DNA of 64,000 nucleotides from a bacterium (GCA_030429585.1 JAUIEU010000001.1:553994-617993), one strand, 5' to 3'; shown: positions 46,419-55,949, numbered from the stretch's first letter. Made by a program: numbers and translations. The notes: generated by a model not told the origin, from the sequence alone.

Positions 46419-46698
46419 GGCGGTGTGAGGAATAACCGGGTTGGTGTTAGTGGGTGCCCTGCCGGTATAGGCGGGGGCAATTATTACCGTTTAGGGGGCT
46501 TTATAAGGTCAACATCATGGCTGTTAGCAAATGTTCAAATCGCCAGCCCTGATGCGTTTATCTCACCGTGCGTGTCTACCATCGTGGTATTCCATCAAGT
46601 GTTCTCTTAATAACGTTCTTCCACTTGTTAAATTGCTTGTTAATGGTGCCTTTTATTAAGGTTTATAACCATTTTCCGGTAAATCCACTTTGATAGCC
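46419..46698. other. Divergent intergenic region of the GH13 genes
   Basis: About 280 bp between the giant GH13 gene and the membrane protein gene. It must hold both promoters, but I found no clear hexamer pair or operator. Confidence 0.4.
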
Positions 46699-47829
46699 AT
46701 GACAGTGCGACATTCACAGCCCCAATCACCCCCATTTAAGGCCATATTTGCACAATGGCCAGCCCCGGCTGTGGCAACGAGTGATAAAAATCACTATGAA
46801 GGGCCTGAGATATATTTTAATGATAAGCCCTTATCTGAAGAGGTGGTGGTGCACCAAAACCCGCTACAGCAAATAGGGCATGGCGTTAAACAGGTGTTTG
46901 TAGAGCTACCCAAAGCCGTATGGCGTGGCCTGCAAGGCACGCCAGAGTATACCTTTGGGGATTTTTTGTTGATTGGTAAAGTGCCGTACTACTTGGGTGG
47001 GGCCACCCTGGCTGCTATTTTTGCCATGGGCCGCCACGGGCTTACATTGGCCCGGCAAGGGCCGGCTATTGCCATGTATTACTTAGCCATTGGCCTAAGT
47101 AATATGCTGATTAACCAATCGGTTAAATCCAATACAGGGTTGGATTTAGGCCTAAAATATAAAAATGCACTCGGTAAACTGAAGCCGGTGTATGGCGATG
47201 CCACCTTCTCTCGGTATGATTTGGTGCCTAAGGCCACGTACCAGCATATGGCCAAAAAAATGGGTATTCCGCTAAGCGTGGCAGACCCGGATGATGAAGT
47301 GCAATCGGTTATTGCGGATATGTTGCCCCGCATCCGCTTAGCCAAAATGGTGCTAGGGAATACCTTAGCCGCAGTGGCGGCGGGTTACCTGGCCAGAACA
47401 GACGAATGGCACCGTGTGTTTACCACCATACCAGGGGTGCTATGGCACAAAAAGCCAGCCAAGCGTTTAGGCATCCTATTAAAGGATTCTGCCAAGGTTA
47501 TTGCCCACCAGTTTGGTGGCGTTAAGCGGGCCGCTGGCATGGGGTTACCCCCTAAGCAATTTGCTGTGGTTAAGCACGTGGCGATGGGCTTTATAGCGGC
47601 AGCAGTAATTACCACCTGGCGTTTATTACGCCCCCCTGTGGATAATAAGGCATACCAACATTCAGAACGTATTGGGGATGTAAAACCGCCCTTGGCTCAA
47701 CATTCTGGTAATCTCTCTCGGGCACAACTGTTGTGGGAGACGGATCAACAACGAGAATTCGCTCGTCACGGGCGCGATGTGGCCACACTCCAGCAATCTA
47801 GGTATAGAGCAGCAGGAGGGACGCAATGA
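46699..47829 (+). CDS. Membrane protein sharing a domain with the GH13 fusion
   Basis: A 376-residue protein from ATG 46699. The N-terminus is Pro/Ser/Gln-rich with PPFKAIFAQW, then several hydrophobic segments (VPYYLGGATLAAIFAMG, AIAMYYLAIGLSNMLI). The segment VKSNTGLDLGLKYKNALG, then FSRYDLVPKATY and DEVQSVIADMLPRIRLAKMVLG, aligns with the N-terminal part of the next protein (VKQKTGVDLEHNYLSTQG and following). It belongs to no named family I know. It overlaps the following gene by 4 bp (ATGA), so both are made from one mRNA. Confidence 0.75.
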   Translation: MTVRHSQPQSPPFKAIFAQWPAPAVATSDKNHYEGPEIYFNDKPLSEEVVVHQNPLQQIGHGVKQVFVELPKAVWRGLQGTPEYTFGDFLLIGKVPYYLGGATLAAIFAMGRHGLTLARQGPAIAMYYLAIGLSNMLINQSVKSNTGLDLGLKYKNALGKLKPVYGDATFSRYDLVPKATYQHMAKKMGIPLSVADPDDEVQSVIADMLPRIRLAKMVLGNTLAAVAAGYLARTDEWHRVFTTIPGVLWHKKPAKRLGILLKDSAKVIAHQFGGVKRAAGMGLPPKQFAVVKHVAMGFIAAAVITTWRLLRPPVDNKAYQHSERIGDVKPPLAQHSGNLSRAQLLWETDQQREFARHGRDVATLQQSRYRAAGGTQ

Positions 47830-50800
47830 CCACCCTGCCTGTAACACCACCTATCACCTCAACAATACCTAAGCCAGAAAAGGCCCACTTTATTACACAC
47901 CCAATGGCCAAGGGCCCAAAGCGCCCCATGCCTGCCATACATCCTCAGCATGCTTTTCTGTGGGGTTCACCGGCTGTTCAGGGGTATTTAGCCGCAAAAG
48001 GCACTAATCCAGAGCAGCCTTATAAAAGCGTGGTGAATGATCTCTTTTCTCCGGATACCCGTGTGAATGCCCATGAATTAGGGACGCTTGAATTTGAATC
48101 CAAGCTAACCTCTGGTGGGGTTATTGCCCTGCTAGGTAGCTTAAGTAGCACTAACTTTGCCTTGGCCACTAAAGAGATATTGGGGTTTGCTGGCTTTTAT
48201 GGCTCCATGGGGATATTGCCCCACATTGTGCACTGGTGGGTAAAACAAAAAACCGGGGTAGATTTAGAACATAATTATCTAAGCACCCAAGGGGATAAGC
48301 GCAATTTATTTACCGACCCCCAATACTTGCCGCTACAATTGCTACCCAACCAAGAGATTGATGCCATTGGTAATAAGTTGGATGTACCGAAGCATTTGAG
48401 TAACCGGCGCCGGGTAATCGAAGATAAAATTAGAAGCACTGTAGCCCAGGCGCAAACGTGGTGGATGATAACTGCAGGCCCCTTAGTGCCTATTATTGGT
48501 AGTGGCTTAGTGCGGGTAGTAGAACCCCTTTTCTTAAAGTTATCTAATAAAGCACAACAGGTTTTTTGGCAGTCTAAGGTATACCGAAACCCGGATCATC
48601 CGAAGTATGTGAAACGCTTTGACCATTTATTAGCCACGGTGGTGGGTAGTTCGCCTAATACGGAACTATCCCGTTGGTGGACAACACTGCAAAAAGATGT
48701 GGTGAAGGAACTGGATATTCCTAAGGCGTTGGAGGCCCTGCCACGACGAGAACGCCAACACCAAAGCTGGTGGCACCGTGTGATGAAAACCCATATTCGT
48801 CGCCTAAGTGCTGCTCATGTGCATGGCCGCTCACCTGCCATTCAAAAACGGTTGCAAAAACTAAAAAACCGCTTAGATAGCACCTATCTATCTAAAATCA
48901 CAGAGATGGAAGGCAAGCTAAATACATGGGCCACCCGTGCCCCCCATAAAACATTGCGCTCTCATCATGTACAGGCGTTAAATGCGGCTAAAAATATGTT
49001 GCGCCAGTACAAACAATTGCTCACCGTGTTGCAACGCCCAGATGTGTTCCCTACCGATGCGACGATCCATACGTTGCTGCAAGGGGGTACCACTACTAAC
49101 ATTACCCGCCTGTTAGAAAACGGCCAATACAATACAGCCAAAACTGTGTTAGGCAGCCAAGGCAATTTAATAGAAGCGATTGGTGCCAGCCACAGCCGCC
49201 AGGGCCAGCGCCTTAACAGCCTAATGGGGGCAACTATTGCAGATCAACTAACCAAGGGCGCCAAAGAGGTGATTAACTCACGCCACTTTAATCGCTGGCT
49301 GGTAGGTGGTGTGGGCGGCGGTATTGCGTTAGCAAGTGCTATTTTTTATCAGTTGGTACTTAGTAAAACTTCTCGCCGCCGTAAGGAGGGCTCTGCTAGT
49401 AGCACGGAAATTTTAAATAAGTATAACGCCACCCATGCCTTTGAACGATTGCAAGCGACTATTGCGGCCCAAAAAACCCTTAAAACCACCTTGCCGCTCC
49501 GTAACACCACCCTAGAAAAACCGGGCTACTTAAAACAACTGTTTAAGCAAAGCCAAGCGGTTATTTATGCCTTAAACTTGCGTACTTTTGGCGCCACGGA
49601 TGCCAACCATGATGGGGTCATACAGCCGCAGGCGAACGAGCATGGCACTTTCTTATCTGCCATTAATCGGCTGGATGAACTACAATCCATGGGGGTCAAT
49701 ACCATCCACTTATTGCCTATTAACCCAGTAGGCACTATTAAACAAAAAGGCACGGGGGGCAGTGTGTATGCAGTGGCGGATTACCATACCCTAAACCCGC
49801 AGCTTAAGGATAACACCAGCCCACTTAATATTTACCAGCAAGCCCGCCAGTTTATACAGGCCGCCCACCAGCGGGGCATACAGGTAATGGTGGATGTACC
49901 CAGTGTGGCGGCTTATGATTTAGCCATTACTCGCCCGGATCTTATTTCGGTTGATGGCCATGGCCATACCTTAACCCCAGCGGACTGGGAAGATGTGGTG
50001 TTGTTTAAAAACGACAAAAACCTACAGGATTACTACGAAGGCTTTTTTGACTTGATGGCCAACGATGTGGGGGTAGATGGCTTCCGCGTGGATGTGGCGC
50101 GTTCTCGGCCAAATTGGTTTTGGCAGCATTTTATTGGCAAGTACCCCAACCATGCTTGGATGGCAGAAAGCTATGTGGAAGAAGATGCCTCGCCACTCCA
50201 AAACATCCCTAGGGATGTGCCGGAAACCTTATTAGGCTTAGGCTTTGACAGTGTGTACGGGCAAAATCATATCTTCCCTAAAATAAAAAGTGGCCAAGCC
50301 TATATGGATTACCTGCTTGAGATTGAAGGTATGTTTAAGCGGGCGAACCTGGCTAATGGCAACCCGCCAGTGGCACAAGGCAAATCGGTTATTGGGTCCT
50401 TCCTTACCCATGATGATAATGAAACCTTGATGGACCATGGTGGGATTGCCTTTAATAAATTCTGTTTAGCGCTTATGGCGTTTCAGCCCTATACCAACCC
50501 ATACCTGATTGATGGCATGCAAAGCGGCTACCCCCACCGCATTAATATTTTTGATTACGCGCCAGCACACAAAGGCAGTTACCCCGGTACCGCTGGCTTT
50601 ATTCAGCAGGTGTTTAATACTCGTGCCCAGTATGCCGATGTGTTGGCCAACGGCCAATTTACCCCCCACGTTATTACCAAAGACCCCCACCATCAGTTGT
50701 TTGCCTACAGCTTAAGCCATAATGGTAAAACGTTATTGGTGGTGGGTAATAAAGACGTGAACGCACGATCCACAGGGCATATTGAACTGGCCTTACCTAG

Positions 50801-50918
50801 CCAGGCGCCGCTGGTAAACCTAATACCGGAATATGGCCGCCAAAGTAGCGTACATGCCCAGCCGGACAAACTCCATGTAAGCATGGGGCCTGCGCGATTA
50901 ATGGTGTTTGAAATTTAG
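47826..50918 (+). CDS. Membrane domain fused to GH13 alpha-amylase-like domain
   Basis: A 1030-residue fusion. Residues 1-550 contain the polytopic domain shared with the upstream protein (hydrophobic segments near residues 100-140, 215-245 and 495-515) and a long basic helical region. From about residue 578 (AVIYALNLRTFG) a GH13 barrel follows, with region I at VMVDVPSVA, Asp756 in GVDGFRVDVARS, Glu781 in AWMAESYVEED and Asp863 in LTHDDNE, so the catalytic triad is complete. There is no signal peptide. It would be an amylase/transglycosidase tethered to the inner membrane, probably facing the cytoplasm. Substrate is not predictable. Confidence 0.82.
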   Translation: MTTLPVTPPITSTIPKPEKAHFITHPMAKGPKRPMPAIHPQHAFLWGSPAVQGYLAAKGTNPEQPYKSVVNDLFSPDTRVNAHELGTLEFESKLTSGGVIALLGSLSSTNFALATKEILGFAGFYGSMGILPHIVHWWVKQKTGVDLEHNYLSTQGDKRNLFTDPQYLPLQLLPNQEIDAIGNKLDVPKHLSNRRRVIEDKIRSTVAQAQTWWMITAGPLVPIIGSGLVRVVEPLFLKLSNKAQQVFWQSKVYRNPDHPKYVKRFDHLLATVVGSSPNTELSRWWTTLQKDVVKELDIPKALEALPRRERQHQSWWHRVMKTHIRRLSAAHVHGRSPAIQKRLQKLKNRLDSTYLSKITEMEGKLNTWATRAPHKTLRSHHVQALNAAKNMLRQYKQLLTVLQRPDVFPTDATIHTLLQGGTTTNITRLLENGQYNTAKTVLGSQGNLIEAIGASHSRQGQRLNSLMGATIADQLTKGAKEVINSRHFNRWLVGGVGGGIALASAIFYQLVLSKTSRRRKEGSASSTEILNKYNATHAFERLQATIAAQKTLKTTLPLRNTTLEKPGYLKQLFKQSQAVIYALNLRTFGATDANHDGVIQPQANEHGTFLSAINRLDELQSMGVNTIHLLPINPVGTIKQKGTGGSVYAVADYHTLNPQLKDNTSPLNIYQQARQFIQAAHQRGIQVMVDVPSVAAYDLAITRPDLISVDGHGHTLTPADWEDVVLFKNDKNLQDYYEGFFDLMANDVGVDGFRVDVARSRPNWFWQHFIGKYPNHAWMAESYVEEDASPLQNIPRDVPETLLGLGFDSVYGQNHIFPKIKSGQAYMDYLLEIEGMFKRANLANGNPPVAQGKSVIGSFLTHDDNETLMDHGGIAFNKFCLALMAFQPYTNPYLIDGMQSGYPHRINIFDYAPAHKGSYPGTAGFIQQVFNTRAQYADVLANGQFTPHVITKDPHHQLFAYSLSHNGKTLLVVGNKDVNARSTGHIELALPSQAPLVNLIPEYGRQSSVHAQPDKLHVSMGPARLMVFEI

Positions 50919-51844
50919 CCGCACTGATGGGTGTCTTCCACAAAGCCGGGGGGTTCTAGCTGAAGGGTGACGTGGTTAAGGCCAAAATCTTCGGATAGTT
51001 TGAGTTGGATGGCGGATAGTACCGGCGGATGCGGCTGGCCTTTTTGTACCGTAACGTGGGCACTTAACGCGTGTCGGTTAGAACTAATGGTCCATACATG
51101 GAGGTCGTGGATGGTGAGTACGCCATCTACTTGAGTAATGGCGTATTCCACGGCGTGTAAATCTACATGGGTTGGCGACATTTCCAGCAGGATGCGGGTG
51201 GCATCCCACACCAGCCTAAATGCGCTGGCCATAATGAGTAATGCAATAACCCCACTAATGGCCGGGTCTGCCCATAAAATGCCAAACCAGGTCACTAGGC
51301 CTGCCGCCACAATGGTGCCCACGCTGCCTAGTACATCGCCCAGTACATGCAGGTAAGCCCCTTTAATGTTCAAGTCATGCTGATGATCCGCGTGGAGACT
51401 ATTCATAACCAGTAAGTTAATCCCTAGGCCGCCAATAGCAATCCATAGCATGCCCATGCCATGGATAGTACCAGGGGTAGAAAACCGATGCCAGGCTTCA
51501 AAGAGGATCCACACACTCATGCCAATTAGCACCAATCCGTTTAAAAAGGCGGCTAATACTTCGGCCCTGTACAGCCCGTAGGTTTGCTGGGGCGAGGTTT
51601 TTAAATTGCTAATCCAGGCGGCAAACACGGCCAAGCCAATGCCAGCCATATCGGTAAACATGTGGCCGCTATCGGCTAGTAGGGCTAGGCTACCGCTCCA
51701 CCAGCCACCAATCAGTTCTGCCCAAAAGTAAATGCCGGTAAGCCACATGGCTTGTTGCAAACGCTTAATTTTGGTGGCCCGCCGTTCTGGGTGGAGGGGG
51801 TTATCATCGTGGTGGCAATGGGCATCATGTGGGTGGGCGTGCAT
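50915..51844 (-). CDS. CDF-family zinc exporter (CzcD/ZitB type)
   Basis: A proton-coupled divalent metal exporter, 309 residues, with a His-rich N-terminus (HAHPHDAHCHHDD) and six transmembrane segments. Metal-site motifs are ADSGHMFTDMAG in TM2 and GAYLHVLGDVLGSVG in TM5, the HD-HD pattern of zinc-type CDF proteins. The C-terminal cytoplasmic domain has the HDLHVWTI motif. It overlaps the GH13 fusion gene by 4 bp in convergent orientation and is divergent from leuB. Confidence 0.93.
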   Translation of the reverse strand: MHAHPHDAHCHHDDNPLHPERRATKIKRLQQAMWLTGIYFWAELIGGWWSGSLALLADSGHMFTDMAGIGLAVFAAWISNLKTSPQQTYGLYRAEVLAAFLNGLVLIGMSVWILFEAWHRFSTPGTIHGMGMLWIAIGGLGINLLVMNSLHADHQHDLNIKGAYLHVLGDVLGSVGTIVAAGLVTWFGILWADPAISGVIALLIMASAFRLVWDATRILLEMSPTHVDLHAVEYAITQVDGVLTIHDLHVWTISSNRHALSAHVTVQKGQPHPPVLSAIQLKLSEDFGLNHVTLQLEPPGFVEDTHQCG

Positions 51845-51933
51845 GGGGTAGTCGCTTTGGGTACACTAGGTAAATCTATTTTACGCTTATTTTTTCATAA
51901 GTAGCCTATTTTTTATAGCGAAGGATATTTACG

Positions 51934-53025
51934 ATGCCTACCAATCACACAATTGTAGTACTACCCGGCGATGGCATTGGCCCAGAAATTATGGACCAAG
52001 CCGTTAAGGTGCTTAAAGCGGTAGAAAAACGTTTTGATACGACCTTTACCCTAGAATATGGTGCTATTGGTGGCGCCGGCATTGATGAAGCAGGCGTGCC
52101 CCTACCGGACAAAACCCTAGCATTGGCCAAACGGGTTAAGGTGATTTTACTAGGCAGTGTGGGCGATTATAAATACGACACGCTGGATCCTAAAATTCGT
52201 CCAGAGCAAGGCTTACTGCAAATCCGTAAGGCGCTGGGGCTATTTGCTAACCTTCGGCCTGTTAAGGCATACCAAGCGCTGCTACACACCAGCACGCTAA
52301 AGCCAGAGATTATTGACGGCATAGATATGCTAATTGTACGCGAGCTAACCGGCGGCTTGTATTTTGGCGAGCCTAAAATCCGCACGGAAACCAATGCCGT
52401 GGATAGTATGACCTACAATGTAGAAGAGATTGACCGCATTACCCGCGTGGCCTTTGATGCCGCCATGAAGCGCGGCAAGCGCCTGTGCAGTGTGGATAAG
52501 GCCAACGTGCTAAAAACCAGCCAATTATGGCGAGATAAAGTTGAGCGTATTGCTAAAGACTACCCTGATGTTGATCTAAGCCACATGTATGTGGATAACG
52601 CTGCCATGCAATTGGTACGCAACCCCAAGCAATTTGATGTGATGCTAACCGGCAATACGTTTGGCGATATTTTAAGCGATGAAGCCAGCATGCTAACCGG
52701 CTCGTTGGGGATGCTACCAAGTGCCAGCATGGGTGCTACAGGCGGCTATGCCATTTACGAACCTAGCCACGGCAGTGCCCCAGATATTGCCAAGCAAAAC
52801 AAGGCTAACCCCATTGCCCAAATACTAAGTGTGGCTATGCTGCTAGAGTACAGCCTAGATATGCCACAGGCGGCGCGTGCCATAGAGCAAGCCATTGCCG
52901 ATACCTTAGCCGCTGGCAAGCGGACGGTTGATATTGCAGAACCGGGCTCCACGATTATTGGCACCACGGAAATGGGCGATGCCATTGCCGAACAGGTACT
53001 AAGCGCCCAGCTACAAACCGTGTAG
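51934..53025 (+). CDS. leuB: 3-isopropylmalate dehydrogenase
   Basis: Third step of leucine synthesis. The 363 residues include [20 protein letters not shown], the LeuB-specific [10 protein letters not shown], the substrate loop [14 protein letters not shown], and the metal/NAD site [17 protein letters not shown] and [11 protein letters not shown]. These favour LeuB over isocitrate dehydrogenase. GAAGGA upstream of ATG 51934 is a good ribosome binding site. No other leucine gene is adjacent. Confidence 0.94.
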   Translation: MPTNHTIVVLPGDGIGPEIMDQAVKVLKAVEKRFDTTFTLEYGAIGGAGIDEAGVPLPDKTLALAKRVKVILLGSVGDYKYDTLDPKIRPEQGLLQIRKALGLFANLRPVKAYQALLHTSTLKPEIIDGIDMLIVRELTGGLYFGEPKIRTETNAVDSMTYNVEEIDRITRVAFDAAMKRGKRLCSVDKANVLKTSQLWRDKVERIAKDYPDVDLSHMYVDNAAMQLVRNPKQFDVMLTGNTFGDILSDEASMLTGSLGMLPSASMGATGGYAIYEPSHGSAPDIAKQNKANPIAQILSVAMLLEYSLDMPQAARAIEQAIADTLAAGKRTVDIAEPGSTIIGTTEMGDAIAEQVLSAQLQTV

Positions 53026-53048
53026 CTAGGCAGTTAAAAAACTATGGT

Positions 53049-53081
53049 AACGGCTAAGCTTTTTATTAGGGTTAAGCCGTT
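53049..53081 (-). terminator. Hairpin between leuB and the acidic protein gene
   Basis: AACGGCT and AGCCGTT arms flank the stop of the minus-strand gene. On the minus strand a T-run (GTTTTTT) follows after six bases. It probably serves both convergent genes. Confidence 0.5.
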
Positions 53082-53617
53082 TCTGTTTCTGTGTCGTCAT
53101 CCGTATCACCATCGCCGTCGGTAGTGGTGGTTTTGTCTGTATCAGTGCTAGCCACTACTTCATCATCATCGTCATCGTTATCATCATCTGCGGCGGGGTC
53201 TTTATCTTTAGCCTCGGCCTGCTTTTTAAGCATGGCTAAAACCTGTTCCAGGCCAATGGCGTTTGGATCGCCTTCTTGTTCTGCTTTGCCTGAATCGCTT
53301 TTTTTCTTATCCGATGATTTTTTATCGTCGTCTTCTTTCTCAGTTTCCGCCGTAGGCGTGTTGGCATAAGGGTTGGTTTGGTTATCATTACTGGTTGATG
53401 ATGTGCCGCCCATGGGTGCGTCAAAGCCAATTCCTAAATCCATACCGGCCATAAATTTGTAAAAATCGTCGGCAGCTTCATCTATCCTTTGAAACTTCAT
53501 TTGCTGTCCAGCTTCAATGGCTTGACGAATCGCTCTTAAATCTTTGGTTTCGCCACTTTTTGCCGCTTCTGCTTCTTTATATAAAAAAGTTTGAACGTAT
53601 TGTTGAAGGTTTATCAT
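53072..53617 (-). CDS. Acidic repeat-rich hypothetical protein
   Basis: Start ATG 53617 (181 residues) or GTG 53629. The first 65 residues form a helical domain (INLQQYVQTFLYKEAEAAK, RAIRQAIEAGQQMKFQRIDEAADDFYKFM). The middle is Asn/Thr/Ser-rich. The C-terminal third is dominated by Asp, Thr, Lys and Glu (DDDNDDDDDEVV and similar). No family recognised. The charged, disordered tail recalls the acidic insert of TilS in this window. The neighbouring minus-strand gene is also low complexity, so they may work together. Confidence 0.7.
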   Translation of the reverse strand: MINLQQYVQTFLYKEAEAAKSGETKDLRAIRQAIEAGQQMKFQRIDEAADDFYKFMAGMDLGIGFDAPMGGTSSTSNDNQTNPYANTPTAETEKEDDDKKSSDKKKSDSGKAEQEGDPNAIGLEQVLAMLKKQAEAKDKDPAADDDNDDDDDEVVASTDTDKTTTTDGDGDTDDDTETETA

Positions 53618-53758
53618 TACCTTATTCACACACTTTCATTCGTAATAGAGGGTTACTCAACAGCATAAACGGTTTTTAGGGCTAATTGATGCCAATTTAT
53701 AAATAAACAGTTACATTGAAGTCCCCTATTTATAAGGGTTTTACCTAACAGCACAATA

Positions 53759-53785
53759 CCCCGGCACTTATATAAAGCACCGAGG
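53759..53785 (-). repeat. Minus-strand hairpin after the YDPYG gene
   Basis: On the minus strand CCTCGGTGCTT pairs fully with AAGTGCCGGGG if G-U pairs are allowed, around a TATAT loop; on the plus strand several of these would be mismatches. The structure therefore belongs to the minus-strand mRNA, 50 nt past the YDPYG gene. There is no T-tract. Confidence 0.55.
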
Positions 53786-53834
53786 CATTGCAAGGTTGAG
53801 ACAGTTGTACAGAGGGGGAGGGGGTACGGGTTAC

Positions 53835-54872
53835 CTAGTAGCCGCCGCCATAACTGTAGGTTGGCTGGGTATAGCCGTAACTAGGTTGGGTATACGAGGT
53901 GTTGTTGTTATACCAATTGTTGTTTTGGTTATTGGTATTGTAGTTATCCGTATACTGGTTGTTATTGGTGTACTGATTATTGTAGGTATTGTAATCGTAC
54001 GCATTGTTGTTGGTTGTGTACTGTTGGTTATTCCACGTGTTGTTCATGGTGTTGGTTGTATTGTACGTGGGCATATTATACGAGTTGTAACTGTTGTAAT
54101 CGTACTGATTGTTGGTTGTGTACTGATTATAGTTATTCGTCGAGTAATAGTTATCCGTTTGTTGGGTTGGGTACACATTGGTTATGTTGTAATTGTAGTT
54201 GTACACGGTAGATGTTGGGGGGGGCTCGTAGTAGCAATCATATCCGCCACCGGCTTGGCCATAAGCATCGTAGCCACCACCACAGGAACCACCCATATCA
54301 TAGCCGCCACCGTAAGGGTCGCAACACCCGCCACCGTAGTAATCTTGGCTAGGGTAATAACTGTTGCCGCAACACCCATAGGGGTCATAGCCGTACGGAT
54401 CGTACCCATAAGGGTCGTAGCCTCCGTAGCCACCGCCATAGGGGTCATAGCCGTAGGGGTCGTACCCATAAGGGTCATAGCCCCAGGGGTCCATTTGCCC
54501 TTGGTTGCCCACATCATCCCAATTCCAATCATTCCAAGGGTCTGTGCCGCTATCCGGTGGGTCTTCCACTGGGTCTACCACTGGGTCGGGCTCAATAACA
54601 GGGTCGGGGGTTATCACATCCGGGTTCGTATCCAAATAGTCATCTAAACCGGCGCTTAAATCCCTAAACGTTGATCGTTTTATATTATATTGGGTCTGTA
54701 GGGCCTTTCTAATTTCCTCAGCAGGAGTATCTGTATCTAGCAAATCCAGATAATCACTGTAGAAATTATCAATTTCCGTTTGCGATAGCTCGCTTATATC
54801 GCGGCCATCATGATTTCTTTTTTCATCGTTGTTTCTGCCCCAATTCCAGGGCATTATATCCCAAAAACTCAT
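53835..54872 (-). CDS. YDPYG-repeat, Gly/Tyr/Asn-rich protein
   Basis: GGAGGA at ideal spacing fixes the start at ATG 54872 (345 residues). After a helical 90-residue N-terminal region (ISELSQTEIDNFYSDYLDLLD) and a Pro/Asp-rich linker, repeated GYDPYGYDPYG units follow, then paired cysteines (GCCG, GGCC, GSCG, YDCYY) in Gly/Tyr-rich sequence. The final 130 residues are almost only Asn, Tyr, Thr and Gln, ending in SYGGGY. No signal peptide is visible. Such composition is typical of phase-separating, coat or adhesive proteins; none can be assigned. The plus-strand ORF here is an antisense artefact. Confidence 0.8.
   Translation of the reverse strand: MSFWDIMPWNWGRNNDEKRNHDGRDISELSQTEIDNFYSDYLDLLDTDTPAEEIRKALQTQYNIKRSTFRDLSAGLDDYLDTNPDVITPDPVIEPDPVVDPVEDPPDSGTDPWNDWNWDDVGNQGQMDPWGYDPYGYDPYGYDPYGGGYGGYDPYGYDPYGYDPYGCCGNSYYPSQDYYGGGCCDPYGGGYDMGGSCGGGYDAYGQAGGGYDCYYEPPPTSTVYNYNYNITNVYPTQQTDNYYSTNNYNQYTTNNQYDYNSYNSYNMPTYNTTNTMNNTWNNQQYTTNNNAYDYNTYNNQYTNNNQYTDNYNTNNQNNNWYNNNTSYTQPSYGYTQPTYSYGGGY
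54375..54480. repeat. 60-bp-period tandem repeat within the YDPYG gene
   Basis: A 46-bp segment reading CATAGGGGTCATAGCCGTA.. occurs at about 54375-54420 and again at 54435-54480 with few changes, and within it a 15-bp unit encoding GYDPY is repeated. The structure suggests recent slippage or unequal recombination. Confidence 0.8.
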
Positions 54873-55139
54873 GTTGTTTATCCTCCACACAGGCAACCAC
54901 TACCGGTCTCATCGGTATTTGTTGCTATATTGTCTCCACACAGTAGAACTAAATAAGCTCTGAAATAATAAAAACAATCTATAAGTGATTATTGCCCAGT
55001 TTTTAGGGTTTTCTCTAAAATTAAATCTATTAATACTATTTTTTATATAGATAAGATATTAAAGCTGTTGCAGAGTGTTAAGCCACCACCGGTTTTGTTA
55101 TGGTGTTGTTGTAGACCCTTCTTGTGAAAGAGATACCCC

Positions 55140-55949
55140 ATGACCATGGCAACCTTACCCACGTATACCCATTTATTAGTAGATGTTAAGCCAATTGCTG
55201 ATACTAACCGCACCGTGGGCTGGGTACAGTTGAATCGCCCAAAGGCCTACAATGCCTTGTGTAATAGCCTAATGGTGGAACTGGCCAGCGCACTAGCCTT
55301 GCTAGATAACGACCCTAATGTTGGGGCCATTGTGGTAACCGGTAATGACAAAGCCTTTGCTGCTGGGGCAGATATTACCGAGCTGGCCAGCCAAAGTGCC
55401 ATGGATATGCACCGTACCAACCCCATTGGGGATTGGGAGGCCATTACCCATTGTAAAAAACCCACCATTGCTGCGGTAAACGGCTTTGCCCTAGGCGGTG
55501 GCTGCGAACTAATGATGATGTGTGATATGGCCATTGTTGGCATGGGGGCTAAATTTGGCCAACCAGAAGTAACCATTGGAGTGATACCCGGGGCAGGGGG
55601 CACCCAGCGTTTAACCCGGGCCATTGGTAAGGCCCGCGCTATGCAGCTAACGCTAACGGGCCAAACTTTTTCTGGGGAAGAGGCCTACGCCATGGGCCTG
55701 GTAAGCCAGGTAGTGGCTGATGACGAGGTGGTGCCGACGGCGTTGGCGTTGGCAGAAACCATTGCCCAAAAACCCGCTATGGCTATCCAAGCGGCCAAAC
55801 AAGCCATTAACCAGGCAGCAGAAACCACCTTAAGTGCTGGCCTGCAGGTAGAGCGACACTTGTTCCACCTAAGTTTTGCCAGCGCCGATAAGACCGAAGG
55901 CATGGCCGCCTTTCGTGAGAAACGCCCACCTGTGTTTACCCATCACTAA
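55140..55949 (+). CDS. Enoyl-CoA hydratase/isomerase family protein
   Basis: Crotonase-fold enzyme of 269 residues. The oxyanion-hole segments AFAAGADI and NGFALGGGCEL and the catalytic glutamates in GQPEVTIGVIPGAGGTQRL are all present, so it is probably an active enoyl-CoA hydratase (EchA/FadB-N type). The substrate chain length is unknown. No other beta-oxidation gene is adjacent. It converges with the YidD-like gene, overlapping by 4 bp. Confidence 0.9.
   Translation: MTMATLPTYTHLLVDVKPIADTNRTVGWVQLNRPKAYNALCNSLMVELASALALLDNDPNVGAIVVTGNDKAFAAGADITELASQSAMDMHRTNPIGDWEAITHCKKPTIAAVNGFALGGGCELMMMCDMAIVGMGAKFGQPEVTIGVIPGAGGTQRLTRAIGKARAMQLTLTGQTFSGEEAYAMGLVSQVVADDEVVPTALALAETIAQKPAMAIQAAKQAINQAAETTLSAGLQVERHLFHLSFASADKTEGMAAFREKRPPVFTHH

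Noticed and set aside
53796-54647. Plus-strand ORF of 283 aa, almost only Val, Ile and Gly
   Set aside because: It is the antisense image of the repetitive YDPYG gene; its composition is an artefact of the repeat, and the minus-strand gene has a strong ribosome binding site.
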